Assembly (NCBI GenBank): GCA_027296385.1
Contig: JAPUJD010000074.1
Coordinates: 1-5,483 of the forward strand
Origin: Acidobacteriota bacterium
GTDB taxonomy: Bacteria > Acidobacteriota > Thermoanaerobaculia > Multivoradales > JAHEKO01
Direction of reading: 5' to 3'
DNA length: 5,483 nt
Made by a program: the position numbers and the translations under genes
The notes under the pieces: generated by a model
Told to the model about the DNA's origin: nothing
The model's input: only the letters and a program-made list of their open reading frames with translations
The model's database searches: none
Shown: positions 1-4,756 of the stretch, piece after piece
Layout of the letters: each line of letters begins with the position of its first letter
How positions within the stretch are numbered: the first letter of the stretch is position 1

Positions 1-437
1 CAGCCGTCCTCGATCTTGACCAGGGTGCGGGCGTTGCCGAACTCGAGCGGCGCGTACGGTACGTCGATGGCGGTGGATCGCGCGACCGGCCGCAACTCGG
101 GGAAGGCGCCGTGGACGCGGTCGAGCAGATGCTCCTTGTCCGCGTTGGGGACGACGAGATCGACCCCGGCGAGGCCGGCCGCCACCGCGGGGTCGGATTC
201 GACGTAGCAGCCGGTGAGCACGGTGCGCAGCGACGCGTTGGCGCGGCGCCCGCGGCGGGCCGTCTTTCTCGAGTCGCGAGCCGCGGCGACAGTCACCGTG
301 CAGGTGTTGACGACGTGCAGGTCGGCCTGGGCGGCCGAGCTCACCACCTGGTGCCCGGCGCCGGCGAAACGGCGTGCCAGATCCTCCAGCTCGGCCTGGT
401 TCAGCTTGCAACCCAGGTTGGTGAACGCCACGCGCAT
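1..437 (-). CDS. mtaB: MtaB-type tRNA methylthiotransferase (radical SAM), N-terminal part only
   Basis: The visible protein is 145 codons plus a partial one and runs off the window start. It is the N-terminal methylthiotransferase (UPF0004) domain. It shows the three cysteines that hold the auxiliary iron-sulfur cluster: NLGCKLNQAE (Cys10), VVNTCTVT (Cys46) and TGCY (Cys77). It ends in VKIEDG followed by the first two bases of a Cys codon, exactly where the radical SAM CxxxCxxC motif normally begins. The GCKLNQ signature points to MtaB, which converts t6A37 to ms2t6A37 in tRNAs reading ANN codons, rather than MiaB or RimO. This is a family-based inference, because the discriminating C-terminal half is outside the window. 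Family members are about 430-450 residues, so roughly one third is present. The ATG at 437 has no clear Shine-Dalgarno sequence, but the conserved N-terminus starts right there. The gene is divergent from the MATE gene. Confidence 0.93.
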   Translation of the reverse strand, partial: MRVAFTNLGCKLNQAELEDLARRFAGAGHQVVSSAAQADLHVVNTCTVTVAAARDSRKTARRGRRANASLRTVLTGCYVESDPAVAAGLAGVDLVVPNADKEHLLDRVHGAFPELRPVARSTAIDVPYAPLEFGNARTLVKIEDG

Positions 438-449
438 CGCAGGTCGGGC

Positions 450-455
450 ATCATA
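450..455 (-). promoter_or_regulatory. candidate -10 element of mtaB
   Basis: Read on the minus strand this is TATGAT, a 5/6 match to the sigma-70 -10 consensus, and it lies 12 nt upstream of the mtaB ATG. No convincing -35 box is seen 16-18 bp further up. If used, transcription would start about 6 nt before the ATG. That would fit the missing Shine-Dalgarno sequence and imply a very short leader. It rests on one hexamer, so it is tentative. Confidence 0.4.
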
Positions 456-484
456 TCCGCCTTCCCGGGCGTCGAGCGAGCTCC

Positions 485-518
485 TCACGCGATCGCGTGG
501 ATCGGGTACACTCACGCG
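485..518. repeat. 14-bp perfect palindrome plus third half-site, candidate operator
   Basis: Positions 486-499 read CACGCGATCGCGTG, a perfect 14-bp palindrome. The half-site TCACGCG (485-491) recurs in direct orientation at 512-518. The second arm of the palindrome is the same half-site inverted, with one change. The palindrome covers where the -35 box of the MATE promoter should be, and the third half-site overlaps the end of its candidate -10. Such an arrangement is typical of a repressor operator (TetR- or MarR-like regulators often control efflux genes). The regulator's identity is inference and no regulator gene is in the window. The core also contains GCGATCGC, so a methylation or iterated-palindrome role is possible. 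Confidence 0.45.
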
Positions 519-530
519 TTTTCTCGGAGG
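507..530 (+). promoter_or_regulatory. candidate -10 and ribosome binding site of the MATE gene
   Basis: TACACT at 507-512 resembles a -10 box (4/6, with both key T and A positions kept). No clear -35 is visible; that position is taken by the palindrome. GGAGG at 526-530 is a strong Shine-Dalgarno sequence 4 nt before the ATG at 535, and it decides the MATE start. The reading frame is open further upstream but would run into the oppositely oriented mtaB gene. Confidence 0.45.
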
Positions 531-534
531 CTCG

Positions 535-1905
535 ATGAGCGCGTCACCCGAATCACCACAGCGTACGTTGTGGACCGACATCAAGGCCGCTGTCGTCGGC
601 TCGCAGCAGGACTTTACGTCCGGCAGCATTGGCCGAGCGGTGCTCGTGCTCTCGATCCCGATGATGCTCGAGATGATCGGCCAGTCGATTTTCGGCATCG
701 TCGACATTCTCTTCGTCGGCCGCCTCGGCGAGGCGGCCTTGGCCGCCGTCGGGCTGACCGAGTCGCTGCTCTACGTGGTGTTCGTCGCCCGGAGGATTGG
801 CGAGGGGAAGCCGGAGCAGGCGGCGCAGGGTGCTTTCCAATCGCTGATTCTCGGTCTGGTCGTTTCGTTGCCCTTCGCTCTGCTGGGCGTCGCCCTCGCG
901 CCGCAGCTCCTGGGTCTGCTCGGTGCCCAGCCGGAGACGGTGGCGGTCGGCTCGAGCTACACCGCGATTGTGCTCGGCGGCAGCTCGACGGTGTTCTTTC
1001 TCTTCCTGATCAATGCGATCTTCCGCGGTGCGGGAGACGCCACCCTGGCGATGCGGGCGCTGTGGCTGGCCAACGGCCTCAACATCATCCTCGATCCGAT
1101 CCTGATCTTCGGCTGGGGCCCGATTCCCGCCATGGGCGTCACCGGCGCCGGGGTCGCCACGACCGTGGCCCGGGCGATCGGCGTGCTCTACCAATTGCAC
1201 CTTCTCTCGCGTGGTGTCGGGCGGGTCCACATCTCGCGCCGAGCGATGACCCTCAGTCGGAGCGTCGGACGGCGCCTGCTCAGGGTCGCCGGGCCGGGCA
1301 TGCTGCAGTTCCTCGTCGGCACCTGCAGCTGGCTGGTGGTGGTGCGCCTCGTCGCCCTCTTCGGCAACGCCGCAGTCGCGGGCTACACCATTGCCGTACG
1401 GATCCTCGTCTTCGCACTGATGCCGTCCTGGGGCATGGCCAACGCCGCCGCCACTCTTGTGGGCCAGAACCTCGGGGCGGGCAAGCCGGAGCGCGCCGAG
1501 CGCTCGGTGTGGATCGCTGCGGGTGCCAACATGATCTTTCTCGGTGCCGTCGGGGTGCTCCTCGTGATCTTCGCCCGTCCTCTCGTCGAGCCGTTCACGT
1601 CTTCCGCCGAGGCGGTGCGCTTCGGCGCCGACTGTGTGCGCATCGTGAGCTACAGCTACCTTTTCTTCGCCGTTGGCATGGTCGCCGTGCAGGCGTTCAA
1701 CGGCGCCGGCGACACGGCGACGCCGACCTGGATCAACCTCTTGTGCTATTGGATCTTCGAGCTGCCGTTGGCATACGTGCTGGCGCGCCACCTGGACTGG
1801 GGTGCCCACGGCGTCTTCTGGGCCATCACGGCGGCCCAGGGTGCCATCGCGCTGGTCGGCGTACTGGCCTTCCGGCGCGGCGGCTGGAAACACAGCACCG
1901 TCTAG
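535..1905 (+). CDS. MATE family efflux transporter with a shortened second membrane helix
   Basis: A 456-residue inner-membrane protein of the MATE (NorM/DinF-type) family, which export drugs or metabolites in exchange for Na+ or H+. The two pseudo-symmetric halves are clear. Half one has SIPMMLEMIGQSIFGIVD (about 40-57), VARRIGEGKPEQA (84-96) and FRGAGDATLAM (163-173). Half two has VAGYTIAVRILVF (281-293), LVGQNLGAGKPERA (308-321) and FNGAGDTATPTW (388-399). About 35 hydrophilic residues precede helix 1. Overall length looks normal, but the segment between AAVGLTESLL (70-79) and VARRIGEG is only 4 residues (YVVF). The matching segment of the second half is about 15 residues longer, so most of the inner part of helix 2 is missing in frame. 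A GGAGG site fixes the start. Substrate and coupling ion cannot be told. Because helix 2 is shortened, function is uncertain. Confidence 0.93.
   Translation: MSASPESPQRTLWTDIKAAVVGSQQDFTSGSIGRAVLVLSIPMMLEMIGQSIFGIVDILFVGRLGEAALAAVGLTESLLYVVFVARRIGEGKPEQAAQGAFQSLILGLVVSLPFALLGVALAPQLLGLLGAQPETVAVGSSYTAIVLGGSSTVFFLFLINAIFRGAGDATLAMRALWLANGLNIILDPILIFGWGPIPAMGVTGAGVATTVARAIGVLYQLHLLSRGVGRVHISRRAMTLSRSVGRRLLRVAGPGMLQFLVGTCSWLVVVRLVALFGNAAVAGYTIAVRILVFALMPSWGMANAAATLVGQNLGAGKPERAERSVWIAAGANMIFLGAVGVLLVIFARPLVEPFTSSAEAVRFGADCVRIVSYSYLFFAVGMVAVQAFNGAGDTATPTWINLLCYWIFELPLAYVLARHLDWGAHGVFWAITAAQGAIALVGVLAFRRGGWKHSTV
718..747. repeat. overlapping palindromes inside the MATE coding sequence
   Basis: Positions 718-738 form an inverted repeat with perfect 10-bp arms (GGCCGCCTCG at 718-727, CGAGGCGGCC at 729-738) around a single base. 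The right arm also takes part in a second palindrome, GGCGGCCTTGGCCGCC at 732-747. The DNA encodes GRLGEAALAAV, so GC-rich codon choice may be enough to explain it. It ends about 25-35 bp before the point where helix 2 residues are missing, which is why it is listed. Confidence 0.6.
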
Positions 1906-1934
1906 GCCGGCTCCGCCGGTGGCGTCGGAGAAGC

Positions 1935-1945
1935 TACACTAGGGA
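1935..1945 (+). promoter_or_regulatory. candidate -10 and ribosome binding site of the SEC-C gene
   Basis: TACACT (1935-1940), the same hexamer as before the MATE gene, is directly followed by AGGGA (1941-1945), which lies 5 nt before the ATG at 1951. If the -10 were used, the leader would be only about 4 nt and AGGGA would mostly be lost from the mRNA. So either the gene is read through from MATE and uses AGGGA, or it has its own near-leaderless transcript. The sequence does not decide. Confidence 0.3.
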
Positions 1946-1950
1946 TCCTC

Positions 1951-2211
1951 ATGGCCAGGAAGATGTACTCCAAGGTTGTTTGGGCCGGGTTTTCCAAGAC
2001 GCCAGCCACGCGGCACGTCGCCAAGATCGGCCGCAACGAGCGCTGCCCGTGCGGTAGTGGCAGGAAGTACAAAGACTGCCACGAGAAGGCCGGCTCGGCC
2101 TTCCTCGAGAAGCTTGCGCGCCAGGCCGACAAGGTCCACCTGCGAGAGGTGCGAGCCCACCTCAAGGCCAGGGGCGTGCCCTGGTACAGGCGGTTCTTCG
2201 TCCGCCTCTAG
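1951..2211 (+). CDS. small SEC-C zinc-motif protein
   Basis: An 86-residue, strongly basic protein. Residues 25-44 (KIGRNERCPCGSGRKYKDCH) are an almost canonical SEC-C motif. Cys32, Cys34, Cys43 and His44 match the C-x-C-x8-C-H zinc ligands found at the C-terminal tail of SecA, where the motif contacts SecB and the ribosome. Here it stands alone with no SecA ATPase part. It is flanked by a short N-terminal segment (MARKMYSKVVWAGFSKTPAT) and a basic helical tail ending WYRRFFVRL. Such stand-alone SEC-C proteins are common and mostly uncharacterised. A ribosome-, nucleic-acid- or SecB-binding role is inference from the motif and charge. It starts 45 bp after the MATE stop and may be co-transcribed with it. 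Its stop lies 13 bp from the converging pcm stop. Confidence 0.9.
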   Translation: MARKMYSKVVWAGFSKTPATRHVAKIGRNERCPCGSGRKYKDCHEKAGSAFLEKLARQADKVHLREVRAHLKARGVPWYRRFFVRL

Positions 2212-2224
2212 CTCGCACTACCTT

Positions 2225-3082
2225 CTATTCTTCGTCGCCGCCGCCGATCATCGGCACGAAGCGGACCGGTACGATGTTCTTGCGCAGCATGCCGCCCGGG
2301 GTCTTGGTCAACAGCTCGAGGTCCTGGATTGCGTCGGCGCCGACCGGCACGACCATCCGGCCACCGACTCTCAGCTGCTCGACGAGCGCCGAGGGGATCT
2401 CCGGGGGCGAGGCGGTGACGATGATGGCGTCGAACGGTGCTTGCTCGGGCCAGCCGCGGTAGCCGTTGCCGACGCGCACGTGCACGTTGTCGTAACCCAA
2501 CTCGGCGAGCAGCTCCCGGGCCTGGCGGCCGAGCTCTTGGCGGATCTCGATAGTGTAGACCTCGGCCGCCAGCTCGGCGAGCACCGCCGCCTGGTAACCG
2601 GAGCCGGTCCCGATCTCGAGGACCTTCTCACTGCCGTCGAGCTCGAGCAGCGCGGTCATCAGCGCCACGATGTAAGGCTGCGAGATCGTCTGACCCTGGC
2701 CGATGGGCAAGGGGTGGTCGACGTAGGCGTCGGCGCGCATGGCCTCCGGGACGAAGAGGTGCCGCGGCACGTGCTCCATCGCCTCGAGCACGCCCTCGTT
2801 GCCGACGCCTCGGCGCTGGATCTGCAGCTCGACCATCTGCTGGCGGAGAGAATCGAACTGACTGTCAGACACTTGCGGCTCCAGGCCCCACACGGGCGCG
2901 ACCACCAGCGAGGCTATCAGGGCGATGGCAGCCAGTGCCGCACGGGACACCAGGAGAGTGGCGACGGTCTGGAGATCGTCCCCTGAGGGGGACGAGAGGA
3001 CTGTTCGGTCGCACCGGTCGATGTCCCTCGAAGCCTGTCGCTGGCTGCCTCTCATGCTCACGTCAGAGTCACCGTCCTTCAT
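2225..3082 (-). CDS. pcm: protein-L-isoaspartate O-methyltransferase with N-terminal export signal
   Basis: Pcm methylates L-isoaspartyl residues, from aged Asn/Asp, with S-adenosylmethionine to start their repair. Family motifs run in order: RHLFVPEAMR (107-116), DHPLPIGQGQTISQPYIVA (122-140), SAM-binding VLEIGTGSGY (154-163), VRVGNGYRGWPE (202-213), FDAIIVTASPPE (217-228) and GGRMVVPVG (240-248). The catalytic domain, about 215 residues, is of normal length. Ahead of it lie about 70 extra residues, including a hydrophobic stretch (48-66, AALAAIALIASLVVAPVWG) behind Arg47 and before acidic LEPQ. That looks like a signal peptide or anchor facing the periplasm. The start is uncertain: ATG 3082 gives 285 residues, ATG 3055 gives 276, and GTG 2950 gives a compact signal peptide (MSRAALAA...) and 241 residues. 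None has a strong Shine-Dalgarno sequence. It follows rmuC by 50 bp and is probably in the same operon. Confidence 0.93.
   Translation of the reverse strand: MKDGDSDVSMRGSQRQASRDIDRCDRTVLSSPSGDDLQTVATLLVSRAALAAIALIASLVVAPVWGLEPQVSDSQFDSLRQQMVELQIQRRGVGNEGVLEAMEHVPRHLFVPEAMRADAYVDHPLPIGQGQTISQPYIVALMTALLELDGSEKVLEIGTGSGYQAAVLAELAAEVYTIEIRQELGRQARELLAELGYDNVHVRVGNGYRGWPEQAPFDAIIVTASPPEIPSALVEQLRVGGRMVVPVGADAIQDLELLTKTPGGMLRKNIVPVRFVPMIGGGDEE
2976..2995. repeat. 8-bp perfect hairpin near the 5' end of pcm
   Basis: TCGTCCCC (2976-2983) and GGGGACGA (2988-2995) are perfect complements around a 4-nt loop, making a very stable stem-loop in either transcript. It lies 26 bp upstream of the GTG at 2950 and inside the longer versions of pcm, where it would encode SSPSGDD. 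No T-run follows on the minus strand, so it is not a classical terminator. It may mark the rmuC-pcm leader (an mRNA processing or stability element) rather than coding sequence, which would favour the short pcm start. It could also be chance. Confidence 0.5.
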
Positions 3083-3132
3083 TCTGCCACTCTAGACGAG
3101 CAATTACCGAGCCAGGAGCGGCAGACGCACCA

Positions 3133-4509
3133 TCAGCCGTCCGCCTTGGTCGCTCGCGGCCGGCGCCCAATCAGCTCCGGAGCCTCGAGCTTCCGGCGTG
3201 TTCCCTCGGCCAGCTTCAGCTCTTCGAGCTTGCCCGCCATCGGCATGAGACGGCGGTCGAAGGAGCCGACGGCTCGATCGTAGGCGTCGAGCGCGGTGGT
3301 CAGTCCCTTGCCGACGCCAGCCAGCTCCTCGCCGAACTTGGCGGCGCGCTCGTAGAGCTCGCGCGCGGCCTCGGCGATGGCCTCGGCGTTCTCGGCCATC
3401 GAGCGCTGCTGCCAGTAGATGGCGATGGTGCGCAGCAGCGCGACGAGCGTAGTCGGCGTCGCCAGGAGAATCTTGGACCGCATGGCATCGACCTGCAGGT
3501 CGGGATCGCTCTGTAGGGCGGAGCCGAGGAAGGCGTCGGCGGGCAGGAAGAGGATCACGAACTCCGTATCGTCATCGAGTGCAGCAGCATAGTCGCGTTG
3601 GGCGAGCCGCCGCACGTGCCCGCGCAGGACCTTGGCGTGTCGAGCGAGAGCTGCTTTACGCCCCGCGTCGTCGGTGGCGTTCGAGGCTTCGAGGAAAGCC
3701 GCCAACGGAGCCTTGGCGTCGACCGCGATCCGCCGATCTCCGGGAAGGTTGACCACCATGTCAGGCCGGACTCCATCGCCGATCGTGAGTTGTTCCTGAA
3801 AGTCGCAGTGAGCTGTCATGCCCGCGATCTCGACGACACGCCGCAGCGCCAGCTCTCCCCAGCGGCCGCCGATCTCGGTGCCGCGCAGGGCCGACGCCAG
3901 CGAGGTGGTCTCGTCGCGCAGCGTCGACGTGCTCTGGACCAGCCGCTCGATCTGTTCACCAAGGCGCGAGTAGTCGGCGACGCGGGAGCGCTCGAGCTCC
4001 CCGGTTTTGCGATCGAGCCGGGCGAGCGTCTCACGCAGCGGTGCGACCAGGCCTTCGACCGCTTGCCGCCGCTCTTCGAGATCGGCCGTCGCTTGGGCTC
4101 GGGCGGTCCCGAGGCGTTGTTCGGCGAGGGTCAGGAACTGCTCCGAGGTGCCCTTCAATGCCTCAGCCGCCAGTGAGCGGAAAGAGTCCTCGAGCTCCTT
4201 GCGCGAGGATTCTACGAACCGCTTCTGTTCGGCCAGGAGGTCGCGGGTGTTGGTGACCCGCTCACGCTCCACGGCGAGCTCGCGGTCGAGCTCGGCGAGT
4301 CGCGCCTCGGTCTGCCGGAGCTCGGCCTCGATGTGGGTGCGCTGGCCGCGCTCGGCGCTGGCGGTGGCTTCGGCAGTAAAGAGGCGGTGGGTGCTCTCCA
4401 ACAGGCTGCGGGCGCTGCGTCGGCCGAGGCTAAGGTGAGTCATTCCCCAACCGGCCAGCGCCCCGACCAGCAGGGTGCCGAGGGGTAGCCACAGATCCTG
4501 TTGGAGCAT
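3133..4509 (-). CDS. rmuC: RmuC family protein, membrane-anchored with coiled coil
   Basis: A 458-residue RmuC homologue. E. coli RmuC is linked to limiting recombination at inverted repeats and is predicted to carry a nuclease-like fold, but its exact activity is poorly known. Visible order: one membrane helix (about 6-23, LWLPLGTLLVGALAGWGM), then a long charged coiled coil (about 33-205), then the conserved RmuC domain from LRGTEIGGRWGELALRRVVE (208-227). The domain contains RPDMVVNLPGDRRIAVDAK (248-266), fitting a PD-(D/E)xK pattern (Pro249-Asp250, Asp264-Ala-Lys266), then FVILFLPADAFL (317-328) and LATPTTLVALLRTIAIYWQQ (349-368). Length and order are normal for the family. The ATG at 4509 has no Shine-Dalgarno sequence but lies 8 nt after a -10-like TACTAT. 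It is upstream of pcm with a 50-bp gap and no terminator, so a DNA-maintenance/protein-repair operon is likely. Confidence 0.95.
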   Translation of the reverse strand: MLQQDLWLPLGTLLVGALAGWGMTHLSLGRRSARSLLESTHRLFTAEATASAERGQRTHIEAELRQTEARLAELDRELAVERERVTNTRDLLAEQKRFVESSRKELEDSFRSLAAEALKGTSEQFLTLAEQRLGTARAQATADLEERRQAVEGLVAPLRETLARLDRKTGELERSRVADYSRLGEQIERLVQSTSTLRDETTSLASALRGTEIGGRWGELALRRVVEIAGMTAHCDFQEQLTIGDGVRPDMVVNLPGDRRIAVDAKAPLAAFLEASNATDDAGRKAALARHAKVLRGHVRRLAQRDYAAALDDDTEFVILFLPADAFLGSALQSDPDLQVDAMRSKILLATPTTLVALLRTIAIYWQQRSMAENAEAIAEAARELYERAAKFGEELAGVGKGLTTALDAYDRAVGSFDRRLMPMAGKLEELKLAEGTRRKLEAPELIGRRPRATKADG

Positions 4510-4517
4510 CGGAAGGG

Positions 4518-4523
4518 ATAGTA
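4518..4523 (-). promoter_or_regulatory. candidate -10 element of rmuC-pcm
   Basis: On the minus strand this reads TACTAT, 4/6 to the -10 consensus, 8 nt before the rmuC ATG. A start site at the usual distance would fall about 2 nt upstream of the ATG, giving a leaderless or nearly leaderless mRNA. That agrees with the lack of a Shine-Dalgarno sequence. No consensus -35 is seen; the position is occupied by an inverted repeat. Confidence 0.35.
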
Positions 4524-4540
4524 ACCCGGCCCACTCAGAG

Positions 4541-4555
4541 CTCGAGAACTTCGAG
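4541..4555. repeat. inverted repeat upstream of rmuC, candidate operator
   Basis: CTCGA (4541-4545) and TCGAG (4551-4555) are perfect inverted copies separated by GAACT. They sit 32 bp upstream of the rmuC start, exactly where the -35 box of the candidate TACTAT promoter would lie. The arms are short and CTCGAG-like strings are frequent in this GC-rich DNA, so this is a weak candidate. It does not match a known SOS box well enough to call LexA. Confidence 0.2.
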
Positions 4556-4622
4556 GGATTCTAGCACCCTCTCCGCTCTCTCTCGTAGAGGACGATCCGT
4601 CAGTGTCGGCGCTCGGCTTCGG

Positions 4623-4652
4623 TTCACTTCCCTCCTGTTCCTTTGGTACGCT
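4623..4652 (+). promoter_or_regulatory. candidate promoter of the SDR reductase gene
   Basis: TTCACT (4623-4628, 4/6 to the -35 consensus) and TACGCT (4647-4652, 3/6 to the -10 consensus) are spaced by 18 bp. They would start a transcript near 4659, with about 100 nt of leader. This is the best pair I can see in the 247-bp divergent gap between rmuC and the reductase gene, but the match is only moderate. Confidence 0.3.
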
Positions 4653-4656
4653 CCGA

Positions 4657-4700
4657 CCCCTGCCACAAGAGCAGGGGGTTCGAGCTCGGGTCTCGCTCGA
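4657..4700 (+). promoter_or_regulatory. two adjacent hairpins in the leader of the reductase gene
   Basis: Hairpin 1 pairs CCCCTGC (4657-4663) with GCAGGGG (4671-4677) around a 7-nt loop. Hairpin 2 pairs TCGAGC (4680-4685) with GCTCGA (4695-4700) around a 9-nt loop. Both lie between the candidate promoter and the ATG at 4757. No T-run follows either stem, so neither looks like an intrinsic terminator. They could affect mRNA stability or translation. I recognise no known riboswitch or leader peptide here. Confidence 0.35.
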
Positions 4701-4756
4701 CAGAATCCACCCTGGCCTCAACCTTGTGGCCCACCGAGAAAAGGACCGGGTAGTCA

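Noticed and set aside
553..1893. Long minus-strand open frame (446 codons) opposite MATE
   Set aside because: It mirrors the MATE frame in GC-rich codons, shows a His/Asp/Arg/Glu-rich composition with no domain, and has no ribosome site.
1911..1930. CTCCG/CGGAG stem after the MATE stop as a terminator
   Set aside because: Only 5 bp with a 10-nt loop and no T-run; too weak to call.
111..2057. Long plus-strand open frame (648 codons) across mtaB and MATE
   Set aside because: Arg/Gly/Pro/Ala-rich translation without family features; it overlaps two well-supported genes in other frames, as expected in high-GC DNA.
1976..2986. Plus-strand open frame opposite pcm
   Set aside because: Shadow of pcm and the SEC-C gene; low-complexity translation with no recognisable motif.
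4541..4555. LexA/SOS box upstream of rmuC
   Set aside because: GAACT lies between the arms, but the spacing and second half-site do not match known GAAC-N4-GTTC or CTG-N10-CAG boxes.
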